Assembly: GCA_945860955.1 (NCBI GenBank) | Contig: CAMATH010000094.1 | Span: forward strand, 1 to 34,117 | DNA length: 34,117 nucleotides | Source: Planctomicrobium piriforme | GTDB lineage: Bacteria > Planctomycetota > Planctomycetia > Planctomycetales > Planctomycetaceae | Direction of reading: 5' to 3' | Part shown: one piece after another, positions 1-7,033 of the stretch | Layout of the letters: every line of letters starts with the position of its first letter | Numbering within the stretch: position 1 is the stretch's first letter | The notes under the pieces: generated by a model | Databases searched by the model: none | What the model was told of the DNA's origin: nothing | What the model saw: the letters and a program-made list of their open reading frames with translations, nothing else | Made by a program: the position numbers and the translations under genes

Positions 1-1476
1 GTTCAATGGTTGATCTGCGTCATCGCCGCCATTGGGTTCGCGTTCGACATTTATGAACTGTTGATGTTGCCGTTGATCATGCGGCCGGCGCTATTGGAGC
101 TGGTCGGGGCGGCTCCCGGTTCCGAAGAGTTTCAGATGTGGGTGGGACGATTGTTCTACATCCCAGCATTTGTCGGGGGGCTGATTGGACTGTTCGGTGG
201 CTACCTGACCGATCGACTGGGACGCAGATTTGTGCTGACCTGGAGCATTTTGCTGTATGCGGTCTCGGCCTTCCTGGCAGGTTTTTCGACGAACATCTGG
301 ATGCTGCTGGCATTGCGCTGTACGACGTTCATTGGAGTGTGTGTCGAGTTCGTCGCGGCTGTCGCGTGGCTCGCCGAACTGTTTCCCAATCCACATCAGC
401 GTGAAAAGGTACTCGGCTACACTCAGGCATTCTCGTCGATCGGAGGACTGCTTGTCGCAGTTGCGAACGGTCTGGCGCTGGAGTTTTCCAAATCGCTCCC
501 CGCGATCGCCATTCCGGGCGCATTGACCAGTCTGGTGGGAACGATTGGAGAAATCCATCAGCACGAGGCTTGGCGCTATACTCTGATGTCGGGGTTGATT
601 CCCGCGATTCCCCTGATCTTTATCCGTCCGTTCCTTCCGGAAAGCCCCGTCTGGGCCCAAAAAAGATCGGCCGGAACGTTGAAACGCCCCACGATCGCGG
701 CTCTCTTTGCGCCCGATCTCGCGAGGACGACCATTGTGACCACCATCATGTTCGCGTGCAGTTATGGGGCCGCGTTTGGAGCGATTCAGCAGTTGCCGCA
801 GATCGTTCCCGGTTTGGCGGACGTCAAAGCCAAGGCCGAGAAGGCGTCAGAAAACGCAAAGGTTCCGGAGGATCCGGCGAAAGCGAAGGCTGCCCGGATG
901 GGGGCGGCCCGCGGAGTTGAGCAAAAGGTCGCGTCGGAGTACACGAAGGTCCAGGAGATTGGTGGACTGCTGGGCCGCTTCGCGCTGGCGTTTTTGGCGG
1001 TGCGAATTCTGAGTCGGCGGACGCTGCTGCGCGTCTTCCAGGCCCCTGGCATGATTCTGATGCCACTGGTCTTCTACTTCTTCCTGCGAATCGAGAACCA
1101 AACCTTTTTTGAGATCAACCTCGAGTCGATCTATCTGGGAAAACTCCCCATCACCACCATGTCACTGGGCGTGCTGATCGCCGGCTTCTTCACGGTCGCC
1201 CAATTCAGCTTCTGGGGGAACTACCTGCCACTGGTCTACCCAATGCACTTGCGCGGCACCGGTGAGAGTTTCGCCGCCAACATCGGTGGACGCATGTTGG
1301 GAACCAGTTTCGCTTACGTGACGGCACAGATCGTGACGAATCTTCCCGATACCTATGGTTCGGCTCCCGCGAAATACGCTTTGACGTCGGCGGGGGTCGC
1401 GCTGTTCGTGTATGTCGTCGGCAGTATCGCCTGTACATTCCTGCCGGAACCGGACCCGAACGCGATTCACGACTAA
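1..1476 (+). CDS. MFS transporter, 5' end outside the window
   Basis: Inner-membrane secondary transporter of the major facilitator superfamily; the substrate cannot be told. The reading frame is open from base 1 (V-Q-W before the first possible TTG at 10), so the gene starts upstream and 491 codons are visible. Family signatures are the motif-A-like loop GGYLTDRLGRRFVL (about residues 62-75) and PESPVWAQKR after the sixth helix, as in sugar or aromatic-acid/H+ symporters. Hydrophobic helices occur on both sides of a roughly 50-residue Ala/Lys/Glu-rich central loop (bases about 815-960), which is longer than the usual MFS 6-7 loop. It ends with TAA at 1476. A truncated gene on the opposite strand reads into its 3' end. 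The superfamily call is firm. Confidence 0.9.
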   Translation, partial: VQWLICVIAAIGFAFDIYELLMLPLIMRPALLELVGAAPGSEEFQMWVGRLFYIPAFVGGLIGLFGGYLTDRLGRRFVLTWSILLYAVSAFLAGFSTNIWMLLALRCTTFIGVCVEFVAAVAWLAELFPNPHQREKVLGYTQAFSSIGGLLVAVANGLALEFSKSLPAIAIPGALTSLVGTIGEIHQHEAWRYTLMSGLIPAIPLIFIRPFLPESPVWAQKRSAGTLKRPTIAALFAPDLARTTIVTTIMFACSYGAAFGAIQQLPQIVPGLADVKAKAEKASENAKVPEDPAKAKAARMGAARGVEQKVASEYTKVQEIGGLLGRFALAFLAVRILSRRTLLRVFQAPGMILMPLVFYFFLRIENQTFFEINLESIYLGKLPITTMSLGVLIAGFFTVAQFSFWGNYLPLVYPMHLRGTGESFAANIGGRMLGTSFAYVTAQIVTNLPDTYGSAPAKYALTSAGVALFVYVVGSIACTFLPEPDPNAIHD

Positions 1477-1509
1477 GTACCCGTAACGGCCTACGAGCCT
1501 AAGAACCTG

Positions 1510-2142
1510 TCCAAAATCAATTTCGTCGTTTGTAGGGTTGACGACCTGATCGAGTTTGCCATCCTTCTCGGCCCGCCTCATGAATCGCTCGGCGACCTCG
1601 AAGGGACGGCCTTTGCCATTCCGTACCGCAGGAAACGGGATCACGCCGGTTCCGGCTTGTTCCTGCGCCCAAACCAAAAAGTCCCCGGCATCCTTGGCGA
1701 TCTTGAGCAGTCGCTCGGCATTGGCTTCGTTTACGGACCTCGCCGCCAAGCATCCTTCGATGATCGTCGCCAACTCTCGTGGCAGGTGGTTTGTCTTGGC
1801 CGGATCGAGGCCAACCTTCCACCATTTCTGCTTCTCGGTAAATTCGATGTACGGGTCGAAGGCCGTGCGAAGTTCCTGCGCAGACAAAGGCTTGGCGTTC
1901 TTCGGAACTTCACGAAACTGGTCGGCAACCTCTGGTATTCCAGCTTGGTCGCCAAGCGTCTCAATGGCCTTCTTTGCGAGTCGCTTAACCTCGGCCTCGT
2001 CTTCTGACTTCTGAGCGGCAGCGAGGTCTAAGGCAATTCCTCGGAGTTTCTCCTGAGTGGCCCGTTCCAACTTGGGAGTGTCCTGTGCCAATCCGAACTG
2101 ACAAGCGAGGAGTACCGACAAGATCAAGGTCATAGTTCGCAT
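1510..2142 (-). pseudogene. Secreted protein of unknown function, truncated at its 3' end
   Basis: The ATG at 2142 is fused to the stop of the preceding gene (TAATG), and the product begins with a clear signal peptide (MRTMTLILSVLLACQFGLAQ). About 210 residues of plausible protein follow: an Ala/Lys/Glu-rich helical part, then WWKVGLDPAKTNHLPREL and FLVWAQEQAGTGVIPFPAV. From about base 1510 the frame keeps going without a stop to 1162, but there it is antisense to the transporter gene and no longer looks like protein. The natural 3' end therefore seems to be lost, with the breakpoint about 35 bases past the transporter stop. The sequence resembles the N-terminal part of planctomycete secreted proteins of unnamed family; that is from memory and unverified. 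It may be non-functional or a truncated exported peptide. Confidence 0.6.
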
Positions 2143-2317
2143 TAGTAAAGCCTCCCGCCCAGCGGAACATCGGCGTCGGGACGAAGTAGCACGACGTTGC
2201 CGTTTTCGTCTGGCACGCCGAGTGTCAAGACTTCGGACTGGTGTTTGCCGATCTGCCGAGGCAGAAAGTTCACCACAAAAAGTCTTCGAGATTTGCCGTA
2301 TCACTCGTTTCGCTCAT
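2142..2317 (-). pseudogene. CsaA-like tRNA-binding domain protein, middle deleted
   Basis: The C-terminal half reads VVNFLPRQIGKHQSEVLTLG followed by VPDENGNVVLLRPDADVPLGGRLY and a stop at 2142. This is the typical end of the tRNA-binding OB-fold domain of CsaA-type proteins (PRQIG...SEVLxLGVPD...VLLxPDxxVPxGxRL). The N-terminus also looks native: the ATG at 2317, after an AGAGG sequence, gives MSETSDTANLEDFL but stops after 15 codons (TGA near 2270) because the frames no longer match. A full CsaA-like protein is about 110 residues, so about 45-50 residues of the OB fold are missing. The position between the cupin remnant and the secreted protein, with a 23-base gap and a TAATG junction, keeps the operon layout. 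Family recognition is fairly sure; loss of function is inferred. Confidence 0.65.
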
Positions 2318-2340
2318 CCGGTCAATTCCTCTGCTTGTCG

Positions 2341-2608
2341 TCAGTCATGATGCGGCACTTTGATCTCGATCCCGTAGCATGGGGCAACCCTAAGCAGCTT
2401 TTCGATGTCCGCTTTTGTCGGCACCGGGGCAGCAGTTGCACCGGGTTCGACCGGCTGGCCCACCTCGATGAACATCTGCTCTAAGCCAGCGGGAGCGACG
2501 GAGATCAGCATCCTCGCCGGTCGCCAAGAAACGGTATACGTCTCCCACGACGGCGATGGTTCGACCTTCGCCGGGATGTCTAATCGTTGGTTTGTGAGTC
2601 ATGCTCAT
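2341..2608 (-). pseudogene. Cupin-domain protein, barrel core deleted and frame shifted
   Basis: The ATG at 2608 (or 2602) gives MTHKPTIRHPGEGRTIAVVG then DVYRFLATGED, the usual start of small cupin proteins with a PGEG...V.GD.Y.FLATGEDT pattern. The usual C-terminus is also present but one frame over: ARMLISVAPAGLEQMFIEVG, QPVEPGATAAPVPTKADIEK, LLRVAPCYGIEIKVPHHD, stop at 2341. The roughly 80 residues between them, which carry the metal-binding histidines and the beta barrel, are absent. The join GCGAGGAT fits both sides (GGCGAGGAT.. and GCGAGGATGCTG), so a deletion between short direct repeats is likely. In frame the product would be 89 residues without a barrel, so it is almost certainly inactive. 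Confidence 0.75.
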
Positions 2609-2628
2609 TAAACTACTCCCCTGTGCGA

Positions 2629-3531
2629 TCACTTGAACTTGTGCTTCTGGAAGAACTCCCACATCAGGTCATTCGCCGAGATGTTCTTGGCCGACTTGCC
2701 GATGAAGCCCACGGGCGGTTTCTGGCCCGGCCATGTGTGACCGCCTTCTTCAATGACGACCAGGACGACCTCGGAAGCATCCTTGCCGCCGCCATAGCAT
2801 GTTCGGGTCACTTTCATCTCGTCGCCATCTTTGGAAATCGTGTCGGTCTTCGGCTTCTCCTCGCAGCCGTTCAACTTCACCCAGGTCTGGATCGAGTCCT
2901 CGACGCCTTTCAACTTCATGAACGAAGGTGATTTGCCCTTCACCATCTCGAAGGGAACGATGTTGTCTTTGGAGCCGTGGAAGTGAATGACCGGCACGGG
3001 CCGTTTGGGTTTGCTCTCTTCAATGGCGATGGTTCCGGCTACGGGTGCGACGGCGGCGATCCGGTCAGACAATTCAGCGGCGAGGCGGTAGCACATCATG
3101 CCGCCGTTGCTCATACCACAAGCATAGACCCGCTTCTCGTCCACTTTGACCACCGCTCCGAGGTCGTCCAGCAACTTACCGATAAAGGCCACGTCGTCGG
3201 CCTTGCCTTCGGCCATCTTGCCGCTGAACCCACCAGCGTTCCAGGTGCGGAATGGCCCCACGCCCGAACCGCTCGGATAGACCACGACGAAGCCAGACTC
3301 GTCGGATTTCTTGTTGAGGCCGGAAAACCGAACCATCATCGCGCCATCCATTGCCGCTCCATGTAAAGCAAGCACGACCGGAACGGGTTTCTTGGAATCG
3401 TAGTCCTTGGGAACGTGAAAGAGATACCTCCGCTTCTGCTCGCCCATCAGCACGGTGCGGGTGTGATCGCCGGGGCCGAGCGGATCGGCTCCGAGAACCG
3501 TCACCAGAATCAAAGCTTGAATTGCGGTCAT
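2629..3531 (-). CDS. Secreted PHB-depolymerase-like esterase (LpqC family)
   Basis: Alpha/beta-hydrolase fold esterase of the poly(3-hydroxybutyrate) depolymerase / feruloyl esterase group, probably exported and hydrolysing ester bonds of short polymers or aromatic esters. The start at 3531 gives a signal peptide (MTAIQALILVTVLGADPLG) and overlaps the stop of the upstream hydrolase by ATGA; the longer frame to 3564 adds a charged, unlikely N-terminus. Visible residues: oxyanion loop LHGAAMDG, nucleophile elbow CGMSNGG (Ser), acid in FHGSKDNIVPF (Asp) and GGHTWPG (His). The length of 300 residues is normal and all catalytic elements are present, so this gene is intact although its downstream neighbours are not. 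The exact substrate is unknown. Confidence 0.88.
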   Translation of the reverse strand: MTAIQALILVTVLGADPLGPGDHTRTVLMGEQKRRYLFHVPKDYDSKKPVPVVLALHGAAMDGAMMVRFSGLNKKSDESGFVVVYPSGSGVGPFRTWNAGGFSGKMAEGKADDVAFIGKLLDDLGAVVKVDEKRVYACGMSNGGMMCYRLAAELSDRIAAVAPVAGTIAIEESKPKRPVPVIHFHGSKDNIVPFEMVKGKSPSFMKLKGVEDSIQTWVKLNGCEEKPKTDTISKDGDEMKVTRTCYGGGKDASEVVLVVIEEGGHTWPGQKPPVGFIGKSAKNISANDLMWEFFQKHKFK

Positions 3532-3998
3532 GGGTATTCCCTCTCGGTATGGGTCGCCTCGCACCCCCTCAACATCGCTTCCAACGACTCCGGGTCGGCC
3601 AGCCGATGATCCGTGCCGACCTCGATCAGAGTGGCTCCACTCTCCTTCGCCAATTCCTCAGAGTCGGCAAACGGAATCACGTCATCGGCCCTACTGTGCA
3701 GGATCACGGTGCCTGGCTTCACACTTCGGACCGAACCGTACTTTTTCCATGCCGGGCAAAGCAGGACGAGTTTGGCTGTTCCGCTGTCAATGTTCATGGC
3801 GACAGCCCCGCCTCTTGACGACCCCACCACAACCTCGGGGCGATGTTGGTCAAATTCACCCTGGGCAATTCGAACGGCTTCCTGAAAGTCATCATCTGGA
3901 AGCTTCGGATTGATGACCGTGTGGCCGTGGTCCTTGAGGTAGGTCGGTTTGACGCCTCCTGGAATGGAAGTCCAGCCGTGGAGGAAGAGGATTTTCAT
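3528..3998 (-). CDS. Small alpha/beta serine hydrolase
   Basis: A 156-residue single-domain hydrolase of the YqiA/RBBP9-like small esterase type, cytoplasmic (no signal peptide). It begins MKILFLHGWTSIPGG, with the HGW oxyanion region; the nucleophile elbow is VVVGSSRGG (Ser), the acid is in HSRADDVIP and the histidine in GTDHRLAD, so the full triad is present. The start at 3998 was chosen because the protein then opens directly with the first beta strand; the frame continues upstream to 4040 without homology-like sequence. Its stop overlaps the start of the esterase gene (TCAT on the plus strand), which indicates translational coupling. Substrate unknown. Confidence 0.82.
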   Translation of the reverse strand: MKILFLHGWTSIPGGVKPTYLKDHGHTVINPKLPDDDFQEAVRIAQGEFDQHRPEVVVGSSRGGAVAMNIDSGTAKLVLLCPAWKKYGSVRSVKPGTVILHSRADDVIPFADSEELAKESGATLIEVGTDHRLADPESLEAMLRGCEATHTEREYP

Positions 3999-4032
3999 GG
4001 TTCCGTCATCGCGATTGAGATTCGTAAAAGCG

Positions 4033-4353
4033 TCAAGCAAAGCTCTTCACAACCAGGCGGCGATCCAGAGCATAAGGTGGTCGTGCTTTCTGCTCGGCGT
4101 ATTTCTTGAGCGCATCCACGTCGGCGGGGTCGATGGGGCTTTCGTTCTTCATCACGAACCAACTGACGTCTTCGCTGTACGGTTCGCTGGTCAACGATCC
4201 CTCGTAATGAAACCAATTCGTGAGATCGGGTGTGTTCCCGTCCGGATGTCTGGGGAAGAAATCAATCGAGACCGGGGCCCCCGGGTCAGAGAGATGTAGT
4301 GCGTCTGTGGAGTCGAGTTTTATCGGCGATTGCCGGGTTCCGATCACGGGCAT
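4033..4353 (-). CDS. Conserved-looking hypothetical protein, 106 aa
   Basis: Not recognised. A soluble, acidic-to-neutral protein starting MPVIGTRQSPIKLDSTDALH and ending RPPYALDRRLVVKSFA, without signal peptide, membrane segment or cysteine pairs. It contains aromatic stretches (DFFPRHPDGNTPDLTNWFHY, DVSWFVMKN) that suggest a folded domain. The ATG at 4353 lies 60 bases downstream of a promoter-like sequence and the stop lies 34 bases before the next start, so it is the first gene of the minus-strand operon. Because three distal genes in this operon have deletions, this protein could also be shortened, but nothing in the sequence shows that. Confidence 0.6.
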   Translation of the reverse strand: MPVIGTRQSPIKLDSTDALHLSDPGAPVSIDFFPRHPDGNTPDLTNWFHYEGSLTSEPYSEDVSWFVMKNESPIDPADVDALKKYAEQKARPPYALDRRLVVKSFA

Positions 4354-4687
4354 TTGCGTCTCTCACGTCTTGCAACTGATTCCGAGGTGTCATCTGGTGA
4401 ATACGATAACGCAGTCTACGTCCAGGGATTCGCTGTCTCAACCTGGAATCTTTTCCACGGTTTACCCAGATGACTCATCGGCAATCTCCCGAATGGCCCG
4501 GCTGCGATTCCCGGCGACACACACGCCATCGACAAGGTCCCTTGTCACGCCGCTTCGCTCGTCAGTGACCGTCTTCGATCCGATCGTCCCGCCAGGACAG
4601 AGGTTTGCTTCCCCGCCGCCCCAGACATCCGATCCGATCCGAACTCAGTCGATTTGGCGAATTTCTGCTTTTGGCGAAGTGCGGCGT
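4354..4687. other. Intergenic region, 334 bp
   Basis: No convincing coding frame on either strand. It lies downstream of the VOC gene and upstream of the hydrolase operon, both transcribed leftwards. The only element I can point to is the promoter-like pair at 4413-4441; no tRNA-like or strong hairpin structure was seen. Confidence 0.5.
4413..4441 (-). promoter_or_regulatory. Candidate sigma-70 type promoter of the hydrolase operon
   Basis: Reading the minus strand, TTGAGA (4441-4436, 5 of 6 matches to TTGACA) is followed after 17 bases by TAGACT (4418-4413, 4 of 6 matches to TATAAT). Transcription would begin near 4405 and leave a leader of about 50 bases before the ATG at 4353. No experimental support. 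Confidence 0.4.
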
Positions 4688-5104
<417 letters not shown>

Positions 5105-5343
5105 TTATTCGGGGAAGGGACCGGGTCCGGTCTTGCTTGGCGATTCCAAATTTCATGCCGACAATATCGGTCGAAACGTGATCGCTGAAATCACCTGTGG
5201 CACGCCAGGCAGACGGCAACGAACTTCGGCGATCCGTGGAATATCTGTGGCCTGACGTTTTCGGCGACGGGAGAGATCGCCGTACCGCGGTCCGCGGCTG
5301 TCGTGGTCCGATCCAATCTCCAGATTCGACGTTGGACGGCCAC

Positions 5344-5985
5344 CTACCGCCGAGACCGTTTCTTGGAATCCGTCGATCGCTTGGCCGACGGCGATTTCTT
5401 CGCGGACTTCCGGGGCTCTCGCGAAACGGGGGGCGGGACGGCTTTTTGTTTGGTCGCAGCTACGCTCGCGAAATACAGCCCGGCGTACACCTTGAGATCG
5501 ACCAGAACCCCCCGTTTCCGTTGTCGGTTCAACCACGCTGGCACCCGATTTAGGGGAACGACATGCACGGTGATGTTTTCGTGTTCAACACCCCCGCCAG
5601 CGTGGACTCGCTTCAGTCCGGTGGCGAGGTAGAAATCAACTTTCTCAGATCCAAAACCGGCGGACACGGGGCCGGTCGCCAAATGCTTGACCCGTCGCGC
5701 GTCGAAACCGGTTTCTTCCAGCAACTCCCGCTTCGCCTGTACGCCCCAATCGTCGGTCGATTCGCCGGGAATGTCTCCCACAAGGCCTGCGGGGAGTTCG
5801 ATCACGGCGGCATTGACCGGTACCCGGTGTTGTTCGACCAGAACGAGTTCCCGATCCGGGGTGACGGCGACAATGACCACGGCTCCCAACGCGGAATTCC
5901 GCTCGGCGTATTCCCACGTTCCACGCCGTACCATCCGCATGTACTTTCCCTCGGCAAGAACTTCGACGGGAGCATTGAGATTCAT
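5344..5985 (-). CDS. NUDIX hydrolase (ADP-ribose pyrophosphatase-like)
   Basis: A 213-residue NUDIX protein that probably cleaves ADP-ribose or another nucleoside diphosphate derivative in the cytoplasm. The start at 5985 (MNLNAPVEVLAEGKYMRMVR) gives the usual beta-strand opening of the ADP-ribose pyrophosphatase group; the upstream frame to 6141 is Ser/Pro-rich and unlikely. Core sequences: LVEQHRVPVNAAVIELPAGL, then RELLEETGF of the NUDIX box and GPVSAGFGSEKVDFYLATGL, with the SAGFGSE stretch typical of ADPRases. The first part of the NUDIX box (GDIPGESTDDWGVQAK) is longer than the canonical spacing, an insertion seen at sequence level. The last 35 residues are a Lys/Arg/Ser-rich tail (SAKKSPSAKRSTDSKKRSRR), unusual for the family and probably disordered or nucleic-acid binding. 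Confidence 0.85.
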   Translation of the reverse strand: MNLNAPVEVLAEGKYMRMVRRGTWEYAERNSALGAVVIVAVTPDRELVLVEQHRVPVNAAVIELPAGLVGDIPGESTDDWGVQAKRELLEETGFDARRVKHLATGPVSAGFGSEKVDFYLATGLKRVHAGGGVEHENITVHVVPLNRVPAWLNRQRKRGVLVDLKVYAGLYFASVAATKQKAVPPPVSREPRKSAKKSPSAKRSTDSKKRSRR

Positions 5986-6250
5986 GGTTGACTGTCGCGT
6001 AGTGGAATGGGTTGACGAATCGGGGGCGGACGAGCCCTTGTGCGGAAGCGAAATGTACACAGAGTATGGTGCGGAATGCGATATCCGGGGCGGTGGACGT
6101 CGTGATGGTGACACATCCGGCATAATTGGGACAATTGACACGACCCAGTTTTCCAGTTCGGTGAACCGCCCCGCTTCCTCCCGTTCGCCCCGCCCCCTAA
6201 GATATTGTCAGACGCGTTCGTTCGTTCACCCCCACTGAGTTCAGAGCCCG

Positions 6251-6979
6251 ATGCACGAATTCATCACGGCGTTGCCGGTGTTCAATGAAGAGTCGCACAT
6301 CCACGAGGTGCTTGCGCAGGTCGGGAAGTACTCCCCGCGCATTCTGGTGGTGAACGATGGTTCGCGCGATGGAACCGCCCGCGAGCTGGCCGCGTTTCCC
6401 AAACTGGAAGTGATCACGCATTCGACCAATCAGGGATATGGTGCGGCACTGCGCAGCGCGTTTGATTACTGCCTTCGTTCCGACATCGACGTTCTGGTGA
6501 CGATCGACTGCGATGGTCAGCACGAGCCGCGATTGATTCCAGACCTCGTCGCCGCGTTGACCGATGAGGTCGACATTGTCTCGGGAAGTCGATACCTCCA
6601 GGACTATGCGGGGGACAACGCGGCCCCGGCGGATCGACGGCGGATCAATATGCAGATCACCGCCGAGCTGAACGAACGGCTGGGCCTGAAGCTGACCGAC
6701 GCGTTCTGCGGGTTCAAAGCGTACCGGGTGAGCGCGCTGCGGCATTTTGACATCACGGACAACGGCTATGCGATGCCGCTGCAAGTGTGGGTTCAGGCGG
6801 TCGCTGCGGGGTTGCGGATTGTGGAATTTCCCGTCCCGCGCGTTTATCTCGAAGAGAAACGTTCTTTCGGGGGCGCATTGGATGACGCTTCGGTGCGGGT
6901 GGGGCATTATCGGTCGGTACTCGAAGCGGCGATCGCCCAAAGAGACGCGGCTCCGGTGGAGTGTTCCGTCGGCTGTTGA
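6251..6979 (+). CDS. Family 2 glycosyltransferase (DPM1/DolP-mannosyltransferase-like)
   Basis: A 242-residue GT-A fold transferase that moves a sugar from a nucleotide or polyprenyl phosphate donor at the cytoplasmic membrane face. Visible: ALPVFNEESHI at the N-terminus, nucleotide-binding VVNDGSRDGT (about 35-44), and the DxD-like VTIDCDGQHEP, followed by DEVDIVSGSRY. No membrane helix is present, so it resembles soluble DPM1-type enzymes rather than those with C-terminal anchors. The C-terminus AAIAQRDAAPVECSVGC is Cys-containing and unassigned. The ATG at 6251 follows CAGAG weakly. BshC begins 54 bases downstream, so co-transcription is possible, but this is not the GT4-type BshA. Confidence 0.88.
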   Translation: MHEFITALPVFNEESHIHEVLAQVGKYSPRILVVNDGSRDGTARELAAFPKLEVITHSTNQGYGAALRSAFDYCLRSDIDVLVTIDCDGQHEPRLIPDLVAALTDEVDIVSGSRYLQDYAGDNAAPADRRRINMQITAELNERLGLKLTDAFCGFKAYRVSALRHFDITDNGYAMPLQVWVQAVAAGLRIVEFPVPRVYLEEKRSFGGALDDASVRVGHYRSVLEAAIAQRDAAPVECSVGC

Positions 6980-7033
6980 CGTCGTTCGCCCCACGGGCGC
7001 TTTCCCTTTGAACCTGGCTGGTTTGCGACTCTC

